This document shows, one piece after another, positions 33,229 to 44,789 of a DNA stretch of 64,000 nucleotides (positions are counted from its first letter, which is position 1; each line of letters begins with the position of its first letter). A model generated the notes under the pieces. It was not told where the DNA came from, made no database searches, and saw nothing but the letters and a program-made list of their open reading frames with translations. A program made the translations under genes and the position numbers. The stretch is taken from assembly GCA_037893225.1 (NCBI GenBank), contig JAZGUH010000401.1, positions 1,364,001 to 1,428,000 of the forward strand, read 5' to 3'. The stretch is from Hippasteria phrygiana. Its lineage: Eukaryota; Echinodermata; Asteroidea; Valvatida; Goniasteridae.

Positions 33229-36200
33229 TCATCTCCTTTGACAAGCTTTCTGATGTGAGTAAATGCCAATGCGGGCGCGGCGAACACGTCCGCATCCTCT
33301 ACACGCCAGAGTAGGGTCTGCTACTTCATCTTGTGGGGTAGAAGCATTGCTTCGTTGGCGAGTCTCTAAGGCTGCAGCAATACGAGCATCTTCTGAAACT
33401 GCTGTGCCAATGTGAATAGATTGCTTCCATTGGGAGCGGCAAACAGCCTTGTCTTCCTAGGTAATGACGTCGATGTGGCATGCTTTTAGAGTTCGTTTAA
33501 AGGTGTCCTTTTAGCGCAGGTTAGGTCGTCCACGAGGTCTCTCCCCGCTTTGCAACTCTGAGTAGAATACTGCTTTTGGAAGTCTTGATTCGTCCATCCT
33601 AGTAACATGGCCGACCCATCTGAGCTCTACGCTCCTCAATCATTTTGGTAACACTCGGCATTCCAGCCAGCTGCAGAACCTTGGTGTTCAAGATCCTGTC
33701 CTGCCAGCAGATGCCCAGAATGTGACGGAGGTGTCGAAGTTGTACCTGATTCAGCTTTTTGAGGTGACGGTGATACAGAGTAGATGTCTGCGCAAGTTAA
33801 TACGCCTACCCTTAACAAGTGGGGGGGGGGGGGGGGGGGATGATTACATTGGTCATCCCCCCCCCCCTCAGGTCAAAAAGTGGGGGGGGGGGATATATCC
33901 CCCCCATATCTCCGCCCATGGATGTCTCTACTGCATAAAGTAGATTGGCAAGAACCACTGCACGACAGACCTTACATTTCGTGGAACGACGGATGCTTCG
34001 CTGTGACCATAGACGTTGGCGCATAAAAAGCTGCACATGCCGCCATAACTCGGGCGGTGATCTCTGATTCGATGCTTTTGTCAGCTGCTGCTACGGAATT
34101 CCCGAGGTAGACAAAGTTGTCGACCATGGCCAGTGAGGTTTTGTTGAACAGAACAGAAGGTATGGTCTTGAGTGATGGGGAAAGGGTGAAAACTACATGA
34201 GTTCTATTTGCGTTTATGGAGAGTCCCAGGTTACTGGATACACAATTGAAGATGTCAAAGGTCTTCTGCAGGTCTTCGTAATTATGAGCGACAAAGGCTG
34301 TATCATCAGCATACAGCAACTCACGGAGAAGGAGAGTGCGGACATTGGTTTTGGCTTTGAGTCGGGCCAAGTTGAAGACTTTGCCCATCCTGGTACGGAT
34401 GTAGACACCTTCTGCAAGATGTTGGTTGGTAAGCTCAAGTACTGAAGACAGGAAAACTGTGAAGAGTGTTGGTGCCAAAGGACAGCCCTGTTTCACACCG
34501 TGTGCGACCGAAAATGCACCTGATAACTCGCCACCTGAGCGGACCTTGGCGAGCATGCCGCCATAGAACTGACGCAGCATAGCGATGAACTTGGGTGGAA
34601 TCCCATATCTGGACAGGAGGCGCCATAGACCCTCTCGTGTGACAGTGTCAAATGCTTTTGCGAAATCAACAAACAGCATGAGGAGGGGTTGTTGTTGTTG
34701 CTCGATGGCTTTCTCCTGTAGTTGACGCAGGGTAAATATTATATCAAGTGTGCTGCGTGCGGGCCTGAAACCACATTGAGATTCTGGCAAGATATCTTCA
34801 GCAATTGGCTTGAGGCGATGTAATAGAAGCTTGCCAAAGTTCTTGCCAGGGATAGACAAGAGCGAGATACCGCGGTAGTTTCACATTCGCGGCGGTCACC
34901 CTTACTCTTGAAGATCGTGACAATGGTCGCATCACTAAACTGTTGTGGGAGCTGGTTGGACACCCAACAGTGGTTGAAAAACTCCAGAAGGGCATCGAGT
35001 AACCTCTCGCCGCCAGCTCAGATCACTTCCAATGAGATGCCGTCAGCACCCGCAGCTTTGCCACTAGCAGAACGTGCAACAGCAGTCACAACTTCATCGC
35101 GTCTTGGTGGTTCATCTAGCTCATGTTGTATTGGTCGCTGCTGGATGGAGTCAGCTGCTTTTGAGTTGTTCAAAAGGCTGTTAAAATGTTCTTTCCAACG
35201 TTGAAGATTCGATATATGATCACTGAGGAGCGTTGAGCCATCAGCGCTTAGCAGGGGAGCTGCAGCTGAGCTGGTGGGGCCGAAGACTCTTTTGAGGATT
35301 TGGAAGAGGCCGCCTTGGTCGCCCCTGTCAGCGAAGGCCTGGGTGTCCGCAGCAATTTGGTTCCACCAGTCGCCATGCATTCGGCGCAGCTCTTTTTGGG
35401 CAACCGCACTAGTTCTATTATAATGCTGACGATCGGAGTTGGAACCACTAGCTCTGTAGGCCAGTAGCGCAGTTCGCTTTTTAGATAGCAAAGCTTCGAT
35501 ATTTGCATCATTCTCGTTGAACCAGTCTGTTTTTTCTTTGGTAAGCGCAAGGATTCTCTGAGCTGCATCAAGAATGGCACCGGCGAGTTGAGACCAGTGG
35601 GTGTCTACGGACTCATGACGGAGTGGGAGTTTTGTTAGGGAAACACTGATGGCAGAGTTGAGCTCGGTGAGGACTTCAGGAGAGTGAAGCTTCCCAATAT
35701 CTAGACCAGGCTTTGGCGTAGGGCCAGTTCTAGGGTGATGATTGTGAAGATGTAACCTGAGTTTCGAGCGGATGAGTATGTGATCTGTTGGGAATTCAGA
35801 ACCACATGCACGGGTAATACAAACATCAGAGAGATCATGGACTCTTCTCGTAATTACATAATCTAATAGATACCACTGCATAGATCTGGGATGTTGCCAA
35901 GAGTTGTAATGATGATTTGGTAGGTTAAAAAAGGTGTTAGTGATAGCCAGTTGAATTCGGTGCAGAGGGCCAAGAGCCGTTCACCCTTCGTGTTGCAGTT
36001 ACCTTGACCAAAACGCCCAATAGCTGGAGACCACACTTCATGGTTAGACCCAATGCGAGCATTAAAGTCTCCGAGGAGAAGTATTTTGTCCTTTTCAGGG
36101 ACGGAACGAAGGAGACCAGAGAGGGCTTCGTAAATTGAAACTCGTCCTTTGCTTATTCTGGACTAGGCAAAGTTGGAGCATAAGCTGCAATAACGAAAAC

Positions 36201-36430
36201 ATGGTTGTGTCGTTGTAGTTGGATGCGGAGAGATATCAGCTGATCCGAATGTGCTTTTGGTAACTCAGAGAGCTGTTTGATGAGGGAGTTCTCGATAGCA
36301 ATGCCTACCCCTGCCTGACCCTGGCGTTTAGGACCGGACCAGAACACGGTGTGACTCTGTTCTCTTCGGAAACAGTCTGGAGTTCAGCAGGAGACCGCCC
36401 TGTTGTGGCCGAGTTCCACAGTTGCAAACT
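33229..36430 (-). pseudogene. Near-complete non-LTR retrotransposon ORF (endonuclease, RT, C-terminal Cys/His)
   Basis: Read on the minus strand from about 36430. The endonuclease part reads GQAGVGIAIENSLIKQLSEL, then VIAAYAPTLPSP, then frameshifted pieces of the DFN box (LLGDFNARIG appears by joining frames at about 36,050). 35881-35018 gives 287 open residues: DHILIRSKLRLHLHNH, WFNENDANIEALLSKKR, RDEVVTAVARSASGKAAGADG. A one-base deletion near 34,880 shifts frame in YRGISLL. 34859-33972 gives the RT: CGFRPARSTLDIIF, LLMLFVDFAKAFDTV (first aspartate), GVKQGCPLAPTLF, ELLYADDTAF (catalytic YADD), FVYLGNSV. After the insertion near 33,820-33,925 it resumes with the thumb and ends with a C-x2-C ... 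H-x3-C-like motif (CRGCGRV...YSHQKAC) and stop at 33229-33231. It is several indels from activity. Confidence 0.8.
33818..33925. mobile_element. Small G/C-tract insertion inside the LINE
   Basis: The LINE protein breaks at LLYAVETSM (near 33,928) and resumes at LYHRHLKKLNQ (near 33,780). The intervening 100 bases consist of G and C runs with CATGGGCGGAGATATGG-type ends, like the poly-G/C MITEs elsewhere in the window. Exact borders are unclear. Confidence 0.45.
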
Positions 36431-37677
36431 GGCAATGGGGAGGTAAACCTTCCCCCGAAAAAAGGAGAAAAAAATAGTGCGCATGCGGCAATTCTGTATG
36501 TAAATGCAGAACATTTTCTCTTCACGCACGCGCACATACAAAAAAGAGCTGCCATGAAGTTGCACATCATAGTCTGGTAGCAAGCGATCGAGATACGTGT
36601 AATCTACTGGCCGAAAGTTCAGGCGAGAGTAAGTTCGCGATCGATGCTGTTATGCTCATTGCAGGCAGGCGCCGGCGGACTATTTGGTGAAAGTTGGCCC
36701 GAAAAGTGAGGTTTGAGGAAGTTTGTAATTGCCAGAGTATTATAAAATTGACGTGTCATCAGATCAGTTAGAATTATTCAAGAATGTGTACGCTGAAGTC
36801 TCGGTAAAAGCATACTGCGATGAAGGCGCCCTTCGTGCAGTGGGTCGTAATATTGCAAAATTACTAAAATAGAAAAATAATAAAATCCTTCCTTTTAGAT
36901 AAATCCTTTTTATCACCACACGAAACTACCACCATGATTTTTAGAAAGCGTTATTCTACAAAATCCCGTATTTCCTTTGTTTAGGAAAACTGGAGAAATA
37001 ATAATAATATCGTATTGAATTCAGGGAAATGTCTACGATTTTGTTGTAAATATTGTATGCGTTCTTGTCCTTAAATTTCGTCTTTTTTTTCAACATAACT
37101 GATGATTTTTGGACAATCAGAGCTCGTTTTCATTTATGCAGTTCATATTGTGTACACGTGAAATTTCATTAATGTTGCTTATTTCTATCTTGCAAAAAGA
37201 CGACATTTGATTTCTAGCAGATCATCAAAATATTATCTGCGAGCGTCGCCTGCTTCGAAAACCTTCGTAGATGGCCCAGTGCGCATGCGTCAAATTAAAA
37301 CCAAGTGGCGCACGTACGGTCCATGTGGCGGAAACATACATGCCCTGGCCTCTCGCGGCGGCCATTTATCGGGTATAGACGTAACAACGTCTTGAACCAA
37401 GACTATCTCGAGGCTAAATTATGGAGGAAAATATACGTTACATGGTGACAATCAAACCCTCGTTTTAGAAATTGTACTGAAGGAAACAATAAACCAGACA
37501 GTACCGGTAGCTAGGTATATATCTGGACATGCACATGATTGATTGCAAAATGCTTCTAACCAATAAAAGGGGATTTAATTATTCCACATTATTTTAACTG
37601 CAGGTACCTTCATCATAAACGCTAAATATGCACTATAATGCAACTATCACTCTGTGCATACAACCCAATAAGCAATA
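36431..37677. other. Unassigned; one solo MITE terminus and a possible exon
   Basis: 36735-36872 is open from a possible splice acceptor (TTTGTAATTGCCAG) to TAG and would read EYYKIDVSSDQLELFKNVYA then EVSVKAYCDEGALRAVGRNI; it resembles a terminal exon but no family is recognised. At 37388-37408 the sequence CGTCTTGAACCAAGACTA is the terminus of the 9-bp-duplication MITE family with no partner found on the left. Confidence 0.25.
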
Positions 37678-38001
37678 CTCAGTACCAGTGCTGTAGTCGA
37701 GTCCACCCAATCCGAGTCCGAGTCCGAGTCCGAGTCCGAGTCCGGGTCCGAGTCCTTGGGTTCTAGTCCGAGTCCGAGTCCAAGTCCGAGTCCCTAGGGT
37801 TCGAGTCCGAGTCCGATTCCGAGTCATTGTGTCCGAGTCCGAGTCCGAGTCCGAGTCCGAGTCCGAGTCCGAGTCCTTTTGTGAATCTCAAGTACATGTA
37901 CAGTGTTCTCGTTGACACCGAGACAGTACACAAATACTACACAGCATGGTCAAAAAGGGTATTTACGGTAATAAGAGGCTTAGAGAGGCTTTTAACACTT
38001 A

Positions 38002-38285
38002 TGCGCCTATCAATTGCATCCCCCACCCCTCCCTCCCCCGGGCTGCCACACCCAAGATGTGGGGATTGTCACTTTTGAAGTGACCAAATCCCCACCCCTG
38101 GGGCAAAATTTTAGTGACAATCCCCGGGCACCCCCACATCATGGTTTTAACTTCTGATGATGGGGAAACAATGGCAAAATGAGTGACCAAAATCCCAACC
38201 CTGGGGCTTGAAAAACGTGCCCAAACCCCCACATAAGACCTGGGGCAGCCCGGCGGAGGGGTAGGGGAAGCAATTGATAGGCGCA
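38002..38285. mobile_element. PIF/Harbinger-type MITE, complete
   Basis: TGCGCCTATCAATTGC at 38002 is matched by GCAATTGATAGGCGCA ending at 38285, with TTA on both sides (37999-38001 and 38286-38288). A TTA duplication fits PIF/Harbinger. A fragment of the same family lies at 14365-14527. Confidence 0.85.
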
Positions 38286-38767
38286 TTATTGAATGACATT
38301 TAAATATAACCTATAATAAAGTCCCTACATGACATACATATGTATGTGATTTGAGGCACATAAACACCTGCAAATATTGTCTAGTACTTTACTCAAGCGA
38401 AAAATCCCTGAAACAAATTGGCAGTGTTGTAGTCAAGGCCACAACCTCCGAGGCCGAGGCCAAGACCGAGGCCACAACCTCCGAGGCCGAGACCGAGGCC
38501 GAGGCCACAACCTCCGAGGCCAAGGCCGAGGCCGAGGCCACAACGTCCGAGGCCGAGGCCGAGGCCGAGGCCGGTTACTAAACACGTAATAAACTAATAA
38601 TCCACTCAATCAAGGTTAAAGGCAGTGTGTATGATTGGTCATTGTTGCAATTTTCAGAAATGGGCGGATTTGGGGGTTAGTATTTTATAGGAAATATCGT
38701 TCCACTGACCTGTTCAAAGTTTTGCGTTGTTGGATGGCGAGAAAAACGAGAGAAAAACGGCGCTCGT

Positions 38768-38932
38768 TTTCAACCGTCGGGCGGATGATAGCCTTTAGTC
38801 AACAAGACGCGCGTGGCTACCTGGACACGTGACGCGCCCCGAATGCCAGCATGTCCGGGGCGCGCCACTCGTCCGGGTAGCCACGCGCGCCTTGACTAAA
38901 GCATACAGGACAGTTTTCCAACGATTGAAAAC
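38768..38932. repeat. Long inverted repeat (arms about 75 bp)
   Basis: GTTTTCAACCG...GCCTTTAGTCAACAAGACGC pairs with GCGCCTTGACTAAAGC...CGATTGAAAAC; an inner block GGCGCGCCACTCGTCC mirrors the left one. Probably a foldback MITE in the inner hAT. Confidence 0.75.
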
Positions 38933-39137
38933 AATATACATTTCCACTTTTCTTGACAACGACAGCACACCTGGTGCTATCATTTCACACGATGATTGAG
39001 ACTACTATTAACTTACAGGCTAGTAAGGTATTTCGTAATAATTCAGTAAAAACAAATTAGAAGATTACCAATCGTGTACACTACCTTCATTGTTGGATTA
39101 TTTATTTTATTTTCAAGTCACGTCAATGGCATGTTCC

Positions 39138-39990
39138 TTAAAGGATATGTCTATTGCATTTCAAGAACATAAGGGTCTCCAGCATCTATTGGGATAGCTT
39201 TGCACGGTGTGGCCCCATAATAATCCCTCCTCTGCTAAAAATGCGCTCCACTGGAGCACTGCTGGCTGGAACATAGTCTTGGGCCCAAGACCCTTGTGTT
39301 GATATTTCGGAGCGCCCGCGCGCCAGATTCACTAACGTTGTGTCCTCGAAATCCCGGCTTCGTACGTGCGTTCTGGCCTCACGCATGCGTAGTTTACCAA
39401 ATGCAGCCGAATCCGCAGCCGGTGTTTGTCAAACGTGCACGATTTTGGATCGCCACAAGGGTCTTGGATAAGTTGGCAGGCAATTCTTAACTTTTTCTTT
39501 ACTTTTCGATGATTCTCCCTCGCTTTTCCGAGGGATCCAATCAGTGACCGAGTTTGAGCCTTATCATAAATTATTCATTACATGCAAATACGTAGGACAT
39601 GACGAGGCATCATGACCATTGATCTGCAGCTGCGCGCGTCACATGCGCGTGCACGCATGTCGGACATAAACCACGAATGTGATTGGTCAGAACACCATCA
39701 GGCGACGCTCACTGGATCGGTCTATTGCATAACCGTCCATCATTATCACAGTCCACAGTCTGGTCGCGCCCCCGAAATGCCAACTTATCCAAGACTTTAC
39801 TACAGATCCAAAATCTTATCGCGCTGTCGGCCTATTGCAACTACACTGTACCTGATCGCGCTGCCTGTGCATTGCAACTGCGAAAGTACAAAAGTACAAT
39901 AGTAACGTCTTTGAACCAAGACTAGCTGGAACAGAGAGGACAGTCTTTGCAAGGGCATGCAGTTATGGGTACATAGACTAGTAGACATGT
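39138..39990 (-). pseudogene. hAT transposase C-terminal dimerisation region, split by a MITE
   Basis: On the minus strand 39975-39934 reads LHALAKTVLSVPA; the MITE at 39274-39924 intervenes; 39273-39138 continues VPASSAPVERIFSRGGIIMG, PHRAKLSQ, then (after a TAG) MLETLMFLKCN and a stop. This is the hAT C-terminal dimerisation block (PASSAPVERxFSxGGxIM ... RxxLS ... FLKCN). The duplicated codons for VPA on each side are the MITE's 9-bp target duplication. The catalytic RNase H-like domain and BED finger are not found. Its location between matching ends identifies the inner element as hAT. Confidence 0.8.
39274..39924. mobile_element. MITE with TAGTCTTGG ends and 9-bp duplication
   Basis: TAGTCTTGGGCCCAAGAC at 39274 and GTCTTTGAACCAAGACTA ending at 39924, flanked by GCTGGAACA on both sides (39265-39273 and 39925-39933). 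It belongs to the same end-family as 11137-11983 but has an unrelated interior, including an inverted pair GTCTTGGATAAGTTGGCA (39462) and TGCCAACTTATCCAAGAC (39778). Confidence 0.85.
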
Positions 39991-42071
39991 GACAGGCTTC
40001 GCGTTGCGCGAGCACGCGTGAATAACAGGTTGGTTCCCTCAACTTCACTGCCGGCCATTATGATTATCGCTTTAACGTTCACTCGTTCAGGGCCGAGTGG
40101 TGGACCAGGAACTAGTCTATAGCGGGAGTAGACAGATTATCTAACAAAAATATTAGATGCTACCTGAGTACGTGTAACACAATAGTGGCAGTTCATGGGG
40201 CGAGTGAAGTGCTGGACCAGGAACTACACGTAGTCTATTACCGGGAGTAGACTGGTTCTACAAGAAGATAATACATATAATGTACGTACGTAGTACGTGC
40301 AATCGGGGAGCTATCTATAGCTCCATGGTGCAATAATGCAAATACCAGTTCATTAATTCGTGCGTATCTGCTTGAAACTTTATTTCGTTTCACGGAACTC
40401 ACTGTGGCAGCTTCTCGAAAGTTTCATCAGGTAAACAATCTAAATTAATTGAAACAGAAAACACATCTGAATTGGTGGGAAAATTGGTCAAAGTGGGCGG
40501 CCTCGAGCCGGCCTCGACCAGATCTTCGAGTCCGGAAGGCTCCGAGGCCGAGGCCGAGGCCGAGGCCTTGCACTCCGAGGCCAAGGCCGAGACCGAGGCC
40601 ATAAAAATCAGCCTCGAGGCCGGCCTCGAGGCCGAGGCCGGTCTCGAGACCTCCAACACTGCAAATTGGATTTGCACAGTAGTTTGAGAAACTTCAAATG
40701 AACCTTGCCGTGACACAACCTTGTGAAATTCCTTTCAGCCATTATTATTTGAGATTATAAAGAAAAACTAATGGGCTTTGTGATGATACTGAACTATCCC
40801 AGTACCTTATTCCAATTTGAAAATATGACGTCAAAGAAATAACACCTACTGCAACCGTGCAGAGAACATGTTTAAAAAAAAAGCTTTGAACAAAAATCAC
40901 GTATTGCATGTGCCTCTAACGTCACCATTAAAACGTCGATTTTTTCAACTTTATCTGTCCTTTTTCCAAACAAAAATTGCCCCTGGAGATATAATTATAC
41001 TGAAAAATGTATTCAACCAGATTTGTTTTACTTCAACCAATGATTAGTTTGATTACTCAAAAACTGGTCTTGGGGAAAATTCCTCTTTAGCAGGGCTGTA
41101 GTCGAGTCCCGATGTGAGTCTGATGACAAGTAGTAGGTCAAACTTTAGCTTTAACATAATGTTGCAATGATTTTTTATTGAAATTGTATTACACGAACTA
41201 TTTTAGCAGACAAAACAAAATATGAGAATGTTTCTATGGTGCAGAAATTTAAATAAGTACTTCACAATTTTGAAATGTAGAAAATTAATGATGTTATGAA
41301 TATCAGTTGGGAAGTATTGCTAGTACAAGCCTACTATCGCGAAATAGATTTTTGTGAATGAATCACTTTCGGCCAATCAAAACGTGTACCGCGCACTGCA
41401 TTACAACCGGTATTCCGTCTTTCGTATTCGCAAGTAATGGACGTCGAGCACCAGCCACATGACGTTGCGGCTCGACTGGCAATTACACGGACACCGCGCC
41501 TTCGCGCATGCATGCAGCGCATTCGATCGCACACGCACGCACGTACGTAGAGCGAGCAAACGGCGAATTCATGCCATGTTTAATCCGGTACAGTCTCCGC
41601 GCGTCGCTGTTGGACCGACGTCTCGTCAGGCAAACCGTCCATACCTCACGTACTGAGCTCGTATACGTGTACTCAACCTTGTCCCCAGGGTCTACTTTCA
41701 TCCTCGTTCTGGAAGCGTATTGCTCGAACACTATGGGGACGAGGTTGACGCGTACTGTACTACCGAATTAAGTACATGTGTGTGCAGGCTACTGACGGGA
41801 TTTGCGAACTAAACACTCCGACTTCGTTACAAAATTGCGGTAAAATTTAAGGAAAAAATCGGCTTTTTTGGGCCGGACTCGGGCCGAGTCCTCGAGCTGG
41901 TCGATTCCTTATTGTCCGAGTCCTGACTGTCCGAGTCCGAGTCCGAGTTCTGACTGTCCGAGTCCGAGTCCGAGTCCGAGTCCGAGTCCGAGTCCGAGTC
42001 CGAGAAAATCGGGACTCGAGTCCGGACTCGAGTCCGAGTCCAGACTCGAGTCCTCCAGCACTGCTCAGTAC

Positions 42072-42944
42072 TGTTGAAGTAACGTAATTAAATGAAACGT
42101 TTCCCCCATTCAAGTTTTCATTGGAAACAATTCATATACAGTGGGTTATTTTTATTTAAAACATTTAATGTAGTGTATTTTTCCATTCAAGTCAGCTTAT
42201 TTATGCAGTGTTTTCTTTTTAATTTGTTTTGAAGCCCTTCCACGTAGACAACAGATTGTCAGATACACATTTGCACGATGTTTCTGCAAGGAGCGACTGC
42301 CCTGCTTGTGATTCTTGCTTCAGTAACACGTACGGATTGCCAAGGTAAAAACATACCGCAGACGTTTGATCGATGTTAATGAGAGCCTGGCCTTTGACAA
42401 AAGTTTCTGCCAAACTTCTCTTGCTACGCCAATTTCTCCCAGTGACAGTAGTTGGTATATTCCTATTATTTTAACGAGAAAAGTTGTCAATTTTATTATT
42501 TGCATTTTTATAAAAGATGATCATAAGAGCACAAGTAAGCTATTCTTCAGTAAAAACTAAATCTGGGCTAAAAGTCACACATGTAACCCCAAATGTGTGA
42601 CATTATTTGATTTGATTTGATATATTTCCACACATCATTCTTACAATTCTTACAATAATTTAAACAACAGATTATATACAGCATTTAGATGATGAGAGGA
42701 GGAGGCTGGCAGAAAGACGATGCTTGTACAGGGCCAGGCCCCCTTGATTAAACAATTCAGTTTAAACTTAAATTTATAGTCAAAAACAAACATGGGTAAA
42801 ATTAGAAACTAGGTTTGATACAAAATAAGGAAATATGCTCGTTTGAATCATCAGTCTTAGGCATTAACCAAACACGAAACAAGGCTTATATCAATATAGG
42901 GCGCAATAGAGGGCGCACTATACAATTGGTTTGGAACATTATAA
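42072..42944. other. Unassigned; possible LINE 3' tail
   Basis: A/T-rich. ATTTGATTTGATTTGATAT at 42607 followed by a spacer looks like the simple-repeat end of a minus-strand LINE, but no coding part is visible. Confidence 0.25.
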
Positions 42945-43255
42945 GGCCGTGTCCGAATAAGCCAGTTCGGTATTTCAACGTGCGCATGTGCACATTGACC
43001 TAACGCGCGCGTATGAACGCGCAAGGTGGTCGCACAACGTGCACGTGCTAAATTCAATTAGAATGGGCGTTCGCGTAACATCGTGTGACATTACTTGAGC
43101 AATTTTATCCTGAATAACTTTTGACCTTCGAGATACCGAACTGGCTTATTATATTACTTGGCTACGGCTGGATGTTACACATGGTAGCGGCTGCAGCCAC
43201 TTCCCATAGACTCGTGTGTAATTTCAAGCCGTGGCAAAGTAATTCGGACACGGCC
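42945..43255. mobile_element. MITE with GGCCGTGTCCGAAT ends
   Basis: GGCCGTGTCCGAAT at 42945 and ATTCGGACACGGCC ending at 43255 are perfect inverted ends. A second MITE (42960-43146) sits almost at its left edge. Confidence 0.75.
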
Positions 43256-43620
43256 TAAGTACATGTGCCATTAATCTTGTGTGCATTTTTTACCAGCATA
43301 AGCCAGTGCGGTATTTCATGAGCACAATGACATGGGTCACGGGTCATTCGGGATAACTAAAGCGCGCGTATAAACGCACAAGGTGGTCACACAACGCGCA
43401 CGTGTTAAATAAGCCAGTCCGGTATCTCGAAGGTCAAAGGTTATTCGGGATGAAATTGCTGACGTAATGTCATGCAATGTTAAGCGAACTCCCATTCTGA
43501 TTGAATTTAACACATGCGCGTTGTGCGACCACCTTGCGCGTTAATACGCGCGCGTTGTCACGGGTCATTCGGGATAACTATGTCATTGTGCACATGCGCA
43601 GTTGAAATACCGAACTGGCT
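42960..43620. mobile_element. Cluster of three AGCCAGTYCGGTATTTC MITEs
   Basis: Copy 1 (42960-43146) has AGCCAGTTCGGTATTTC and GAGATACCGAACTGGCT ends with TA on both sides. Copy 2 starts at 43301 (TA before it) and is cut at 43410. Copy 3 (43412-43620) follows directly. All carry GCGCAAGGTGGTCGCACAAC and CATTCGGGATAAC phrases, with many CGCG and GTGCAC words. Confidence 0.7.
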
Positions 43621-43639
43621 ACTTCATCGAGATCCCGCT

Positions 43640-44785
43640 GACACATTATTGACCATGCGTTGTTGTGTTATCAGCATGCATATCGATGACACAATTGAAA
43701 CTTGTTATGTTGTTGGTGTAAAGCAAAACCTTTTGGGCACACTCATGAAAACATTTTGCAATGGAAAAACTTTTGCGACAAACGAGACAGTGGTACAGAC
43801 AGTGTGAAATCATTAGGGGCTAGTATTAATTAGTCCGTGAAGCTCACTTCTGTGATAATTTATAACTTCAAAGCACAGAGTACACAAATATTTTCACAAC
43901 AATTAGGGACCCGTGTGTTATAGGCGACTCCGTAGTGGCATCATCCTTGTATCATAATATAGTTTCGTTTTTAATCACTGTCAAACCCTTGCCAAACGTC
44001 TACAGAATAAAAGGCGGGGAACTCAAGATTCCTTCTCTTTACTTTTGTATACAAATTTGTTCAATATTTACAATAATTATTTTACAAACTTGCTGATGTA
44101 TAAGTTTAAACAACAAATATTGTTCAGCTTTAACCCATTGAAGCCAGCTATAGCGTCTATATAGTATGGACGTAAAAAAATTACCACCTTCCCAGATGAC
44201 GGCTATACACGCATTCTCTGCATTTTCAATCGATTGTTGGATTATTGTGTATACTGTTAGGAACACAAAGTTAATGTTGTCAGTGTTATGAAATTCCCCT
44301 CACAGAATGTGTATATACGCCCCTCATAGATCAGTATTATGTACAACCGGCACAAACAAATGTTTTGTCACAGGCCACGCGCCACTTATTTGCATACGCG
44401 TGCCACTTCGGCTAACTGAATGGGTCGAAGTTGTTTACGCCAAGCCGTGCCAGAAAGTTCTAGGTCAATCTTGTGTACGGCTAGCTCTTTCGAGAAGCTG
44501 TGTAGAGGATTATTTTTAGATGTGACGTAATTTGTACGATTCTCTAGAATTTCTAGTAATCTCTGGAATGAATGAAATTCTTTATATACGGGCTAGCTCG
44601 GGAATTATATCAGGACTTTAGACGGACGGAGAATTTCGTTGGCATTTCGGTTATCGACTTTATCGAGCCGTTCTATTCGGACCTGTGACCTGTATATGAC
44701 TCGTCTGCGTAGGAGCGTCTGGAGACAGTTAGAGCTGAGTGCTATTTCCGGAAAAGAGACATTTATCTGTGAACTGTCGTCGGTT
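43640..44785. other. Unassigned spacer with a piggyBac-like MITE end
   Basis: TTTAACCCATTGAAGCCAGC at 44131, facing right, and the phrase CAATCGATTGTTGGATTATT (44228) recur near 59.40 kb in the TTAA-flanked MITE there. The rest is unassigned. Confidence 0.3.
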
Positions 44786-44789
44786 CATT

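Larger units (their letters stand above)
38422..40661 (-). mobile_element. Inner hAT element with GAGGCC hexamer arrays
   Basis: CAGTGTTGTAGTCAAGGCC at 38422 and GGTCTCGAGACCTCCAACACTG ending at 40661 are the ends, flanked by CAAATTGG exactly (38414-38421 and 40662-40669). Arrays of GAGGCC hexamers lie at 38440-38572 and 40500-40650. It carries the C-terminus of a hAT transposase on the minus strand (39138-39273). A roughly 110-bp direct repeat (GTGGACCAGGAACTA) occurs at 40090-40260. Confidence 0.9.
37686..42063. mobile_element. Outer hAT element with GAGTCC hexamer arrays
   Basis: CAGTGCTGTAGTCGAGTCC at 37686 and its partner GACTCGAGTCCTCCAGCACTG ending at 42063 are the ends. The 8-bp sequence CTCAGTAC flanks both (37678-37685 and 42064-42071), an exact hAT-type duplication. 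Arrays of GAGTCC hexamers occupy the left (37700-37880) and right (41890-42055) subterminal regions. The interior was invaded by a Harbinger MITE (38002-38285) and a second hAT (38422-40661). I find no transposase belonging to this outer copy. A short piece of the same end, GGCTGTAGTCGAGTCCCGAT, lies inside at 41095. Confidence 0.88.

Noticed and set aside
37700..37880. Simple microsatellite (CCGAGT)n
   Set aside because: It lies next to a CAGTG terminus with an exact 8-bp duplication and has a partner array at 41.9 kb, so it is part of a hAT element.
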